Positions 23,101 to 38,100 of a stretch of DNA of 64,000 nt are shown here, piece by piece. Each line of letters starts with the position of its first letter. The first letter of the stretch is position 1. Under the pieces are notes generated by a model, which was not told where the DNA came from, did no database searches, and was given only the letters and a program-made list of their open reading frames with translations. A program made the position numbers and the translations under genes. The stretch comes from Hsuehochloa calcarea (taxonomy: Eukaryota > Streptophyta > Magnoliopsida > Poales > Poaceae). The stretch spans positions 20,705,763-20,769,762 of the forward strand of contig CM070601.1 in assembly GCA_036346395.1 (NCBI GenBank), written 5' to 3'.

Positions 23101-26100
23101 AATTCCATAAGTTGTGCGAGATGTTTACCCCAACGACTAGCAAAGCGAGCCCCGGCCCCAGAGACTAGCGTAGCGGGCAACTTCACCGTGCTCGGTGTCC
23201 CATTCAAGCCAGCATACGTCCTGCCGCTTGCACACTTCTAAACACCGGTTGTGGGATGACATTCAGGGTTCAATAGTTTTACTAGGCCAAGTTGCACTTT
23301 GCAGACTTGCGGTTGTACTTGTTTTACACAGGAGGTCATGACAAGATTAAGTCCTTAATTCATCCGGGCGGTTCATACCACATACCAACCATTCTCGTGC
23401 TACGTCGCACCCACCATTCTTTCCATCCGTCGGATGGGGTACTAGCAAGTTATTTAGGGTTTTGGGGAGGAAAACCAATTAACGCAACACACCAGTCATC
23501 TACATCCAATGACTGTCCAAAACCATTTTTCATGTTTAAAGGATGATGATCGGGACATTTATTGTCCCGGTACTTAAGCAAGACTAGCATGTCGCTTAAG
23601 TACAACCTATACTAGTATTACCATATAATTACTAGGGTGACAAGGAATACTGGATTCAATTATCAAAGGATGGCTTAATAAGTAATTAATCAACAAATGG
23701 GTATTTAACTACCTTAAGCTTTAACATATCAGTGTTTACAAAATTAAAGCATGCAACTTTGCTATTTTAAATAAACATAGTTTGCATAAAATGTAGGTTC
23801 GGAATGATCAAAGCATTGACTCGCCTTGGTTAAAGGCAGAGGGGTCCTGGTACTCTTGAGCTTGGTCGAAGTGCAGGTCTCCGGCGTCGTCGAATCCTAA
23901 TCGGTCGAAAGTACCGGAAAAAGACACAACGGCAAAGAGAGCAAATAAATACCAACTCAATAAATAATGAACTCCAAAATGAACACAACCAGCACCATTA
24001 GCAAGATCTTGATTTTAGAAAATTTTAGAAACTGGTTTCACAATTTTTGGAGTTATACAGAAAAAGATATAAATTTTTGAAGCTTTTAAACTATTTTTCA
24101 ATTAAACAGAAAATCGGAAAATTCTCGCACTGACACGTGGCACACACTGTGCACGGGTCCATGGCACTGTAGCGTGGAATGAGTCCACGCATGCCGGTCC
24201 ACGGCATCGCTATGTGGACCAAGGCCGATTGAATCGCGCGGTCTACGGGTCCACGAGTCCACAAAGATAGTGTCACGGCCCACTGTCGAGACACAACACG
24301 GCGGGGCCCACTTGTCGAACGGCGACGGCGTTAAAACACGACGGCGTCGCGCTCTGCGCGCCTCGCCGTTCTTCGCGCTGCGAGAGAGAGAGAGGGCGCG
24401 GGCGGGGTGGGAGGGAGGCGGGCGTGGGCGCGCACGGTCGGAGGTGGAGGAGGAGGCCGGAGGCGGGAAGAAGGCGTCGGCGGCGGAGGCCGAAGCGGCC
24501 GGGCCGAGCGCCGAGTCAAGACGAGGAGGTGGCGACTTCTTGAGGAGATCAATGGCAGACTGGAGGAGTGAAGGGTGGAGGGAAGAAGGAGGCGGCCGGC
24601 TTTATAGCCGACGGAGGCGAGAGAGGGGCTCGGGCGCTCGCAGAGGGGATTGGCGCGGCGGGTGGTGAGAGGAGGGCGAGAGAAAGCCTTGCACCGAGCG
24701 GAGGAGGTGAGGTGGCAGTGGCGGCGGGGAGGTGGATTGGGAAGCGCGGTGAAGCGGCCGAGGCGGCCGGCTGCTGCGGCGGCGAACGCGGAGAAGAGCA
24801 AGCGCGCTGATAGGGGGAGAGGGGCGGCTTGGCACGCGAACCAAGGTAACACTCCAGTGCTTTAGCTTTTTGCCAGAACCGAAGATTTTGAAAAACCAAA
24901 TTTTTTTGATTTGAAAACCCTAATGCGAAAGCAGGATGTTACAAACCTACCCCTTAAATGAATCTCGACCGAGATTCGAGCTCCGAAACAAAGATGGAAA
25001 CTCACATACGGTGATCTTCACGCTCCCAGGTGGCTTCTCTTGCGGAGTGGTGGCTCCACTGAACTTTGCACATACGGATGATCTGGCGTCTTGTTTGTTT
25101 TTCCACTACGTCGAGGATCTTGATCGGATGCTCTGGATAGGTTAGATCCTACGAAGGCGATGGCTTCAATCGAGTTTGCTCTTGGTACTCGAGACATTTC
25201 TTGGTGAGAGCGTGAAACACATTGTGAGCGTCGACGGACCTTCCGTAGCTCCGGTGATAGCGACTTCTCACGCTTGGAAATGATAGGAAGCGGGCCTATG
25301 AATCTTGGGCGAAGCTTCCTTTTACCTTAAACCTTGAGTTCCACGGCGGGGATACCTTGAGATACACAACATCTCTAACTTCAAATTTTAATTCCTTCGA
25401 CGGTTGTCGGCATAACTCTTTTATGCGGATCGAGCCGCTTGAAGGCGATCCTCGATCGATCGAACTTTCCTCTCGCTTGCTTGAGAGTATCCGTCCAAAA
25501 TATAACCTTCACTGATTGACCAATGCAGAGGAGTTCGCATTTTCTTCCATAGAGTGCTTCAAGCGGGGACATTTTCGACTAGGCGATAATCGTTGTTGTA
25601 TGCAAACTCGGCATACGGTGACATTTCTCCCGCCTACGGTGAATTCAAAGCACAAGCCCGAAGCATGTCTTCTAGAATCGATTTGTTCTTTCCGTCGACC
25701 ATCGATCGAGGGTGATAAGTATCTTGAAAGCAAGGTGTGTCCCAAGGGCATCCCGCAGACTAGCCCAAAAGTGCGAGGTGAATCGAGAACCTCGATCCGA
25801 AACTATCCTCTTGGGTACTCCATGTAGGCACACAATGCGAGCCATATACAACTCTGCTAGCTTGTCTCCCTTGTAAGTTGTCTTCACTGGAATGAAATGG
25901 GCGACTTTAGTCAATCTATCCACTATAACCCATCTTGAGTCACATCCGACTTGGTTCGAGGAAACACATAATGAAATCCATTCCAATCTCTTCCCATTTC
26001 CATCGAGGATCTGCAGCGGTTGAAGCAATCCTGCGGGCCTTTGGTGCTCAAACTTTGATTATTGGCACACATCACAACAAGCTACAAACTCGGCGATGTC

Positions 26101-29100
26101 TCTTTTCATCCGGGGCCACCAATACAGAATCTTCATGTCTTGATACATCTTGGTGCTACCGGGGTGCAGGGTGTAAGCTGAGCTATGAGCTTTGACGAGG
26201 ATCTAATAATCCTCATTTTATCTTTTATCTATAATTCTTATTATGGGTAAATATGATGTCACATAGTCCCCAGAGATACCCCTTATCTATAAGGGAGAAG
26301 CCCAATAAGAGGTTGTAAGTTCTTCTACAATCACCCCCACAGTTGTAAGTCTTGCTACGACTATATCATGGTCGTAAGTCCTTCTACGACCACTACATAG
26401 TTGTAGGTCCTTCTACGACTGCTACCTGGTCGTAAGTTCTTCTACGACCAGGTAAACTACGACCACCTTATAATCAAACCTACAAAGTAGTGGGTCTAAT
26501 TGATTAAAGAATCGAGCAGTGCACACACTATTATTCCGCTTATTAATGGTGCGTAATTATCCCATTATCTCGGAAGATAATTGCGGACGGCGTGAAGAAG
26601 CCGAGGCGCGGTAATTCTCGCCATCATGCGCGTTCTTTGGATTAATTAGGCGCATCTCATGAGAACAAAATGGCTACTTCTTCACGACTATATAAGGGCA
26701 TCGATCAGAGAGATAGGGGAGGCGAACAAGAGCTAGTCAAGTAGGAACACAAGTGCTATTCTCTGTAATAGTCTTAGTCTTTTACTTGATCATCAAGAAT
26801 ACCATACACAGGATTAGGGTTATTATTCTCTCCGGAGAAGACCTGAACCTGTCTAAACATCCCGTGTCAATCCACTCTGCGTGATCTTATCTCTAGGAGA
26901 CCCCCCGAATCAAACAATCTTTACGTAAGATCGGTTCTAATACACCGACAGTTGGCGCCGTCCGTGGGGATCTTCCGGTAATCTCTTGTCAACATACTCT
27001 CTTTTTCCAATCTCATGCAATCATGGCAGGAGAATGGAACGAGGAGAACTGGTTTGACTTGGCGGTCTGCGAGACATCGACATGGATGCCGGTTTCGACT
27101 ACGAGCCGAGTGATGCATCCGCTGATGGTGATGTTGCCTCCGGAGATTGTTCTCCAGGAAACCATCCCATTAATGGAGTTGAGGAGGGATCCTTATCCCC
27201 CACAACAATACGTCCAACAGAGGAGCCAATTCTCTCAAAGGACAAGGGTCAATCCGACCAGGACCGCTCCCAGGAGGACTCACAACACGACGAGAGTTCT
27301 TTCCCCAAGTGTTCAAGTCCCCTTAAGACGGTCCGACTTGGTAAGTCAAGTTCTGGGAGCCACCATTCCAGGACTCCACCAAATCTAGTGATCCTCTCTC
27401 GGGATAACTCCGAGAGAGGTGGGATCAAGCATGCTTTTCCTACAAATTCGACCATCTCCCGCAGATCTCATTTGCGACGGAGACGATTATAACCCTGAGT
27501 TCCCCTACCGGAGGGGATTACTCCAAGTCGCCAGATGGTGTCCTCGAGCACTCCTCAGCGGGAGGCCTCGGCGCAAGTGAGAATCATCAGCGGAGGTCTT
27601 CGTCCTTCCCCAAATCGAGTCGACCTCATGGAGGCCGAGATAAGAACACTCCCGAAGATCACACCTGCGCCCCCTCGTGGTAATGGCAAGGGCACCACCG
27701 CTGGAGAGAGGACCAACACTCGGTGAGCGAGAAATCCTCGACATTCTCGCACTCCACTAAGAAGGCCTCAAAGACGATGAGGAGGATTTTGATGTCGTCG
27801 GAAGAAAGAAAATTGCGATCCGTAAGAACTTGCTCAGCGCATTCAACATCGATCGGAGGAGGTACAAGAACTCCGGGACATCAACGACTTGCTCGAGAAT
27901 CCCATCAAGAGCTTGCTCGAGCGCTGAGGTACGATCTCTTTCTTTGAAGAGATTACGCAAAGACTTGAACGTGATGACAAGATCGAGGTACCTCATCGAC
28001 AACATTCAGGTAGTCGTAGCAATACGACTTCCTCAGCTACCAGTCAATCGAATATTTCTCTACGTAGGAATCGACACGGCCATAAGTCGAATCGATCCCC
28101 TATTCGGAGAAATACCTTTCGATCAGCTGAAGATCAAGAAGCCCCTCGGAGAGGTGATCATTCACCACTTCGACAAAGAAATTCACAACGAGTGGAATAC
28201 GAGGAGTATTCTCCTCGTAGAACTGAGGCCTACTATAGAACAGGTCAGCCTGTTATCGGGTATCGTCGTATACGATCACCTGGTGACATTAACCCTTCTT
28301 TTCTACAAAGAAGGCGTCAAGAAGTGATTCTGGATCTGGGCATTTTCGCGACCTTGAGCGATTATTTGCCACCTCATTTTCGACCAGTGAACATGGAGAA
28401 ATTTGATGGATCTCAAAATCCCATTGAATTTCTTCAGATCTATACAACAGCTGTCCGAGCAGCAGGAGGAGGAGAGCATGTAATGGCGAATTACCTTCCG
28501 ACTGTGCTCGAAGGATCCGCTCGATCGTGGTTATTAAACCAACCACTCGAGTCGATCTACTCTTGGCAACACCTCTGTGATCTTCTACAGGCGAATTTCC
28601 AAGGCACATACAACCGCCGGAAAGAAGGCGACTTGCACGGATAAAGCGAACAACAACGAGACTTTGCGTCAATTCATCAAACGCTTTAGCGGGTTCGTAA
28701 CTCAATTCCGAAATTTCGATTCCTCTGTGATCAGGGCTTTTAAGCAAGGAGTCCGCAGTAGAAGAATAACGGAGGACATTGCTCTAAATCCTCCCAACAT
28801 CATTCTTAAACTCTTGAGATGGCGATCGATATGCAAGCGCTTCGGCGGCGAGTGGAACAACACTATCGATCGAGAAACATATACTCCTCGAGCCGGTGAA
28901 GTTGGTAAGGATAAAAAGCAAAAAGTCCAAGAAGAAAATAAAGAGTCAAAACCACAAACCAGTGGTTCCAAGGAGGTTACGCCGTGAAAGATGGAGAGCC
29001 CCAAACCACCAAGTCGTACTGATCAAGGCAAAGGTAAGCGCCACGATCGTAGGAGCGACAAACCAAGGTGGTGTCCTTTTCATAAAAGGAAGGACATGAC

Positions 29101-32100
29101 CTCATGGCTGAAGTTTTCCAAAGAAAGCTCGAGGACTACTACAACGACAAGCACCACTCCCTACTCGAGGCGGTGGGACATACGAGTGGCCAAAAGTCGT
29201 CGGATGATGAGGAGATGCCGTTCAAGATCCACAACATACCGTTGAGCACATCTACGGAGGATCATCGACATACGACTCAAGCGACAACTTAAAGTCTGCG
29301 GACGAGAGGTAAATTCTATACATACTCCTCTCGTCAATAAATTACAAAGTGGTCGGAAGTTACCATCTCTTTTGAGAAGGATGATTGCCCGATCACTACG
29401 AGTCGATCAGTCGATATCCGATTGTGGTCGAACCCACCATCAACAAGCTGTCGGGTCAATCGAGTGTTGGTTGATGGTGGCGCTTCTTTGAACATATTAT
29501 TTACTAATGCCCCGGGCGAGATGCAAGTACCGGGACAAAGGTAAGGCGATGCGATACTCCTTTCATGAAATTGTCAGGGTCTTGACCAAACCTATTGGCC
29601 AAGTTTCTCTTCCTTTAACATTTGGCTCACCAAGTAATTTGGAGACGGAGAAAGTCTCCTTTGATGTGGTCGATTTCGATCGGCATATAATGCCATACTC
29701 GGACGACCAACTTTGGCAAAATTCTTAATGGCTACTCATTATGGGTATCAATGTCTTAAGATGCGAGTCCCAAAGGAGTGATCACCATTGATGTGACAAA
29801 AGATGGCGTATAGTCTTGCGATCCGTCGATCCTCGAGATGGTTGGTCAAATACCAACTCGAGATGAAAGTCGACCGACTAGCAAGTCGAAGCCTAAAGTC
29901 TACACCAAAGCCGAACGACCAAGTCAAAGAGGTTCCTCCGGGCGCGGAAGAACCCTCGAAGACTGCTCGCACGGGAGACTTCCGACCCCAAATAGGAAGG
30001 CGCCCTCATTACCTTCCTCCGAGCTAACGCAGATGTCTTTGCGTGGCAAGCATCCGACATGCCCGAGTCCCGTGGAGGTGATCGAGCACAGGGCTAGCTT
30101 TACGGCTGATAAAGTACACAGTAAAACAAAAATTACGGAGATTTGCCCCGATCGGCGAGATGCTATTAAATCGAGTTGGATAAGCTACTTAAAGCAGCTT
30201 TATAAGAGAAGTCAACCACCCAGAGTGGTTGGCTAACCCTGTAATGGTCAAAAAGTCAAACGGCAAATGGCGTATGTGCGTGGACTTTACTGATCTTAAT
30301 AAAGCTTGTCCAAAAGATGATTTCCCTTTACCTCGTATCGATCACCGGTTGATTCAAGCTGCGGTTGTGAGATATTAAGTTTTTAGATGCATATTCGGAT
30401 ACCACGGATCAATATGTGTTTAAGCGATGAAGAAAAGACCGCATTCATTACTCCATTTGGTACCTTTTGCTATGTCAAAATGCCATTTGGTCTAAAGAAT
30501 CAGGTGCTTCTTTTCAACGCCTAATGCAATCGACTTTTCATCTCAATTAGGCCGAATTTGGAAGCCTATGTTGATGATCTAGTCGTAAAAGCATTAAGAG
30601 ACTTAATCATATCACCGACCTACAAGAAACATTCGACAACCTCAGAAAGCACCGCTTAAAACTCAATCCAGAGAAGTGTGTGTTTGGAATTTCTTCAGGA
30701 AAATTGCTTGGATTCCTAGTATCTGAGCGAGGAATCAAGCAAATCTGAAAAATAAAAGCCATCCTCGGATCGTCCTCCAAACACTAAAAGGAAGTCAAAA
30801 ACTCACTTTGGGTGCATGGCGGCTTTAAGTCGTTTCATCGCACGACTAGGAGAAAAAGGACTACCTTTCTTTAAACTTCTCGGAGACATGAAGGTTTTGA
30901 GTGGTCGAGCGAGGCAACAGCGCCTTTGAGGATGTCAAGAGGTATCTTTCGAGTGCTCCTGTTCTGGTTTCTCCAAAGCCAGAAGAGACGCTCTTAATTT
31001 ACCTAGTTGCCACGCCACAGGCAGCAAGCGCAGTACTAGTCGTAGAACGTGAAAACGTACAACGACCGGTTTACTCGTCGTGAAGTTTTACGGGCCTAAG
31101 GCGTTACCCTCAGTCCAAAAACTTCTATATGCCCTCCTCATGTCTTCGAGGAGCTGCGGCATTATTTTCAGCGCATAAAATAGTCATCTTGCGTCGAGTT
31201 TCCTTTGGGAGCAATCCTCCATAATAAGGAAGCAATGGGACGCATGGCAAAATGGTCGGTCGAACTTGGGAGTTCGACCTCCATTTCGTGTCGAACGGCC
31301 ATAAAATCCCGGATCTTGGCGGACTTTGTCGCGAATGGACAAATCTGAACTGTTCGGATCCCGATATGATTCCCACGACCGATGGATGATGTACTTTGAC
31401 GGGTCACTTACTTTAAGTGGCTCGAAATTGAAGGTGGTCTGGTATCTCCTACCGAGAAACCTTAAAGTATGCCATACAATTAAACTTTCGGGCTACTAAC
31501 AATGTAGCAGAGTACGAAGGTTTGCTAGGCGGCATACGAGTGCGAAAAGCACTCTCAATTAAATCGACTACTCGTGAGAGGAGACTCTCAACTAGTCGTG
31601 AATCAAATCGGGAAAGAGTACGGTGCTCTAACTCAACAATGGCTCGGTACTTATCAAGTCGTAAGCTAGAAAAACATTTTTAGGTTTCGAGGTACAATTT
31701 ATCCCTCGAAAGGATAATTTCCTCATGAGACCAACTTGCTCGGATGGCTTCTTCCCGATCCACGATACCAAAGGAGTTTTCTTGGAGCAACTCCAAGAAC
31801 CGTCTCTGTCGAAGAACCGAAACATCTCCTCTTGAGATGGCCTCATTAGATTACGAGGATACGGATGACTCCCATCTACGAGTATCTTTACAAGGGTTCC
31901 GTGCAAAGATGATCTTGAGGCGGTCGATTATCCCGAAAAGCCAAAATGTATACTTTGGTTGAAGGAGTCCTCTATAAGCGAGGAACCCAAGGAATACTCA
32001 TGCGATGCATTCCGCAAAGCGAAGGAATAACACTCCTTCACGATATACACAGTGGCATCTGTGGGGCGCATGCTTCCTCTGAGAACATTGGTTGGTAAAG

Positions 32101-35100
32101 CCTTTCGACAAGGTTTTTATTGGCCTCTGACCACATGCGATGCTATGGAGGTGGTTAAAAAGTGTGTCCATGTCAATTCCATGGTAGATGGATACACCAC
32201 CCAAATCAAGCATTACAAACAATACCTCTTTCTTGGCCTTTTGCGACACAGGGCTTGATATCCTAGGACCGTTTCCCAAAGCTCCGGAGGTTTTGAATTC
32301 CTTTTGTGGCTATTGACACGTTCACAAAATGGATCGAAAATTGAACTCATGCTCGGATAACAGCAGGCGACAAAAGGTTCATGATGAGAAGCGTAATTAG
32401 TCGATTTGGAGTTAAGTCGGATAATTACGCACAATGGTAAACAATTCGCAAGTGCAAAATTTGAGAATTTTGCGATTTAGTTGAGTACCAAGCTATGCTA
32501 TGCTACATTGCACATCCCCAAAGTAATGGGGCGGTCGAGCGTGCAAGCGGCTAAATAATGCGAGGAATTAAAACTCGAGTCTTGACCCGACTTGTTAAGC
32601 GCTCGGGGCTTGGGTACAAGAATTACCTTCTATATTATGGGCGGTTAAATGCGACCACGATCGAGCAACGGGAGAAACACCATTTTTCTAGTTTTGGGCG
32701 AAGCCATGCTTCCTCCGAGCTAAAATGCGGTCGACACGAGTTGAAACCTTCAACAACTCGGACCGAGAACGACTTGACGGATGACATTAACCTACTCGAA
32801 GAGAGGAGAAACCTAGCCTTAATCCGTTCGGCGGTCTACCAACAAGCCTGCGCGAATACTATAATCGTAAGGTCAACCTCGCGACCTTCTTTGTAGGTGA
32901 CTTGGTATTGAGGCTCGCCAATCCAAGTCTAATCGGAATAAACTTTCCCTAAATGGGAAGGTCCTTACACGATGGTCGAAGTAACTCGGCGAGTCGATCA
33001 CGACTAGCAATGGAAGATGGACGAGTTCTCTCAAACTCTTGGAACATCGACCGATTCACGCAAATTCTATGTGTGACCGGTTTCTCGAGCAATAAAAGTC
33101 CGAGTTCTTTCTACCTCTTTTTGCCTTATTTTTGAGTAGAGTTTTTTAAAAAATCTTTCGACTATGATATGAAAACACCCGCTTTCTTTACCTTTGCAGC
33201 GAGAAACATCATCCGGTGAAACTTCTCCTCTCTGCATGTGGTTACGCCACTAGAAGGAATTTCCTAGCATCGACTCGTTACTCATTTTTACGCCAATACA
33301 AAGAGCTCGGGTTTTATCTAGTCGTAATGTTCTCAAAGCCAACTCTCTCAATCTTAGTCTATTTTTTGATAAATATTCTAAGCAAAGTGCACTTTTTACA
33401 TTTGTTCGACCACCTTTGGTGTATTCGATTTGTTTTAAGCTGTGAAGGAAGAGACACACCTAGTCAAGTCTTTCCTCTCGCATGTGGTCACGCCCACTAG
33501 AAGGAAACTTCCTAGTGTCGCTCAGTCTCCTACTTTTGCTCTTTGGAAAGACTTATCGAAGTCCACCAAAAAGGACGAGCGAATGACTAAAGTACTCTAA
33601 GGCGTTTGTTTAACTCAAGTTGCTGTTCTTGGTTTGATTAAACTAGTCGGAGATGGGAACATCACCTAGTCGAAGTTTTCCTCTCTGCGTGGTCACGCCC
33701 ACTAGAAGGAACTTCCTAGTGTCAAGTCGTTTCTACTCTTTTCGACCGATGCTTGACAACCGTAACAAAAGCTATAAGTTAAATAAACCTCTCTTTGTTT
33801 TGAAACCCCATTTTTAGACACTATTTATTTAGATTGTCTAAACAATCTAAGCAAATAGTCGGGGCTAGGATAAAGTTATTAATTTGACTTCAATTCTTAG
33901 TCTTTCATTCGTTTATTATCTTTTGAGTTACTAACTACTCGACAAGATAATTTTCAGGAAATGAGGCGGATCATATATTACTCATTAACAAAAATCGTCT
34001 GCCTTACAAGGTAGTTACAAGACTACTCTGAAGGGGGAGAGCCTAGCGCATTTCCTCCGCCACTTTTTACCAATCGATCGCATTTCCTCAATCGACGACT
34101 TGCCTCGATTCGGGACGGTCAGTCGGCTTCGATTGGTTTAACATTAAAGCGGGGTCTTGAGCTTTAAGTTTAGCCAAAGCGTAACTTCTGCGCAGCTTCA
34201 TTGCTTCCTTATTGATTCACAGATTAGTCTTGAGTGGTCACCATTTCTTGCAATTTTCCGACTTGTTCCCCAATGGTACTTGTGTGAGCGACTATGGTAT
34301 CTTCTCGAGGAGTTTTCCCTCGAATGTAGCTCACTAAGCACATTGTTCGGAGAGTGATGTTGCCTTGAAGACTAGTCTTCATCAACTCCATCTCTGTTGG
34401 GTACAAGTCGAAGCCTGTGAAGCTTCTTGTTTACGACCACTTGTTACGAAAAGAATAATATCGGTCAAACAAAATATACTTCTAGAGGAAGATAACACAA
34501 AGATAATTATAGGTAAAAGCTTTTTCTTACCTACTAATTGAGAATCCAATTTCTTGACCTCTTCTCGATGGGAAGCAATAGTTTGACATGCTTTTGCTCC
34601 CATGCTCGATGTCCTCTCAGATTCATCTTAGCAATGCGATGGACTCATTGCGATTAAGGTCTTTGCTTGGATTTCACCTCGAGGCTTCTCAATTGGGCGA
34701 AGAATTTCGAACAAGAAATTGGCATTAGAAAAGGAAAATACTCAAAAGGATAACAGGTAAAGATTTACTTACATTAATCGAGTTCTAAAACCCTCGAGTT
34801 CTTGATCCTTATTCGCGTAATGCGAGAAAACTCTGAATAACCAAAGATTTTTCTTGAACTTGATGCGAGCTTCGCATCTCTTTTTCTTTATCCGGAGAAG
34901 AAAGGAGAGTCGGGTAAGGTTAAAGATCAAAAGCAGTCTTAAGTTCGAACTTCTCGTTTATTTTTCCTGCAATCTTTTAGATCTGAGACGGTCTCTCGAA
35001 GTCTATCAGAGAGGACTAATACTTCGTTCCTTAGCCTCCTCGACTCTTCCTTTTTCACGATCAGTGAGTCACTAAGGTCTTCGTATCAACTTGTTTAACC

Positions 35101-38100
35101 TACAAAGAACAGAGAACGAAGATAAACATCACCAGAATGGTTGTGAGTACTTCTACAACCACCGACCTAGTCGTAAGTTTTTCTGCGACTAAGATATGGT
35201 TGTAAGTCTTTCTCGACCACTACCGGTCGTAAATAGTAAATAAGTTCTTTTCGATGATACTTAATCATGAGTTTCTTCCATGACTATTCTCGTGAAACAT
35301 TTTACAGTATTTAAGTCAAAACAACTATGAATGATAAGTGACTTACCACCTCTCTGCCTGCGCAGAGTAGTTCTTTCTCTTGTCTTAGCTCTAAAAGTTG
35401 TCGATGATACTCACCGACAACGACAATTTGCTCGAGCTTTACGCAAAAGAAAACAGTGAGAAGGGAAGGAAAGCCACATATATGAGTATTAGAAGATACT
35501 TACATTCATAGTCGTTCTAGCAAAATCGAATATACAAGGTCCGGGTCTTTGCTGACTTATCTATCCTCGCGACTTTGTCCCACCACACCTTCTCGAGCTC
35601 GTTGTCAAAAGTATTCTCCGTATTGGGAATATCTTTGGGATGGGGACTCGGTCCACGAGATTTGTGCGAAGACCCTCGACGGAGGCGGGCCCAAAGAAGT
35701 CACCACGAAGTTGAAATTTTCTCATACGGTTACGTGATTTCTCTTTGGGTAGGGAAGGAACGCCTCCTCGATTTCCTTCCCAGAGCGGTCTGCAGTTGGT
35801 CACCACCTTGACGGAGGCTTCCACAATTGCCTCTGTTGTTTCTCGACTTTAGTAGTCGTGCGCCACCTCAACAATAACGGTAGCTACCTCAAGAGTCGTG
35901 AATTCGACTTGGCGGATGTGGGAGACACTGCAGAGTCTCGACTTCATCGGCCACAGGGCCAAGGGTGATGCTTGACCACCTCCATTGCTATCTCTCCGAT
36001 GGTGAAGGGATAGCAATGGACTTCTCAGCAGAAGCATTCCGGGGAAGTAGTCGGATGAAATAAAGAAAAGCAAATCGAGGTTGTGAAAAGAAAAGGTAAA
36101 TGTCGTTCTTACACTTCAAGACATTTCACATACCTGCACCTGGTCTTAACCAGGAATTTTGGAGCAATCCTCCCAGCGGAGGACCTTTTCTTCTCACGAC
36201 CACGTCCGGTCGAGGTTCAACAATTAGCTCGGCATTCGACCACGTCGGTCGTAGAGTTTGAACAAGAACGAGCTCGGTTTCTGATCTTACGGATGGGCGA
36301 GATCGGTCTCGACCATTCCGATAAAGATCGCCCTCGATTGCGGTGTTGTCTTGATGCGAAGATCGTCCTTCATAAAAGACACAAAATCCTTCCAGTTCTC
36401 CTTTCAAGTTGCTTAATAAAACTAGGAGTGGCACCAATCGCGAAAGATTAGTGTCATAATAGAAGGGTACCTTAGCCTTGCGAGGTTTGCGCTTGAGAGG
36501 TTCAATCGCTTCAACCTCCTCGGCCGGCGCGTGCGGCCTCGGCGAGATACAACTACAATGCCGCAGGTTGTAGAGGGTTTGGTCGAAAGACCGAACTCGA
36601 ACTTGCTCCCCCTTGTCGGCAGATTTTACAAGTCGACGTCTCTTCGAGGAGGAGCCGAGCCTTTGTCTTCGACAACCCAGCGCCAATAGTCATCGAGCGA
36701 CTTCTTCGTCGTCTGGCGATTTTCCATGCCTACTTTACGTAAAGCAAAACGAGAAAAGAAGAATCACTAATTAGTCGTAAGTTTTTCTACGACTAGTACC
36801 AAGTCGTAAGTTTTTCTCGACTTTTTCTTGATTGTAAGATATTCTACGATCACCATTAGTCGTAAGTATCTTCTACGACTATAAAGTCCTAAAGAAAGAA
36901 TCAGATTTCTGATTACCTTTAGGCGCTCTATCCTTTCATCTGCGGACAAAACCGCAATGACTTGAGGAACCGCCCCTGGAGTGGCGGGGACTTCTCACGA
37001 TGAGTCGACTGCAGAGTCAACCTCGGCTGTGAAAGATCTGTAAATGATAAAAATATTAGACAAGGTTGAGAAAGACCAAATGGAGAGCTAAGTCGACAAT
37101 TGCTTACCCTCCTCGTAGTCTCTGGTGGGTCTCTCTCCCGAAGTACCTCCACATAGGAGATGCTCGTTTCTTCAGAGGACTAATTCGGCGTGTGATGAAA
37201 TCCTTCACCACATGCCATCCGGTCAGCCCTTCTTCCTTTAAGTCCTTAATGGCTTGAATATAAGGGCTAATCCGGCTGATATCTTCGAGGTTGAATCCAT
37301 GAAGATTTCCTTCAATGACCTTCCCCACGAAAGAAAGGTCGTCTTCGAGGTGACCTTCGGTAGAACCACCTCTTCCTCCACTCGACCACGAAGACCGAGT
37401 GAAACTCGAATGTACTCCTTCGACTTGAGTCGTGGAGCTTGAACCACGCCTTCGGCGATTCGGTTTGTCGAGCCATCCCATAATAATATTGGAACACTCG
37501 AGATCCGCCGAATCCCTGTGTACGCCTCGCACAGATACGAACACACTCAACATGGTAATGGAATTGGGACCTAAGTTCACCGTTCCACCCCAAAGTGTTC
37601 GAGTACTCATCAGAAGAAAGGGGTGGGCGAGCAATCGAAGGCCGCCTCACAATACGCTTGGAAGACGGGATTTGCCCATTTTCCCCGATGGCGATCTTGC
37701 CCGATAGCGGAATCCACTTCACCGAGCCTTCTGCGAATCTTCCCAGATCGACCAAAATCTTGATCTTAGCGCATCCATCTCCGATTCCTCCCATTCGAAA
37801 CTCTCTTGGCCATTTCGCTTAGAAGCAAGAAGTTTTTTGGGTTGGCATGGAGAAGATGAAACCTAGTCGAAGACGGAGAAAGCAAGAGCTCGAAGAACAA
37901 TGAGTGATTTGGGGAAAGGTAAAACCCAAGTCTACCTCTGGTAAGTTTTTATAACCGCACGATCTCCGCCGCTTTGAAACCGTCTCGGCTATAGGCCTAT
38001 GAGAGATGGTTGTACCGCCGGAACCGCTTCATCGGACAAGTCTATGAGAGCGGTTGCAATTCCCGGATGGTCCGCTCGAGAAAAATAGGTGCGTATTGTC

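Noticed and set aside
24270..24899. Long overlapping open frames on both strands in a GC-rich block (also at 46547-47263)
   Set aside because: They lie in both LTRs of the same chromovirus and are low-complexity Arg/Gly/Pro/Ser translations of GC-rich DNA; they are not shared in frame between the two copies.
26312..26470. CRISPR-like spaced repeats
   Set aside because: Copies are degenerate, palindromic, lie in an LTR and recur with the element; this is plant nuclear DNA.
36126..36686. Possible env gene in the Tat-like element
   Set aside because: It is antisense to pol and lacks signal peptide and transmembrane segments; it fits the known antisense ORF better.
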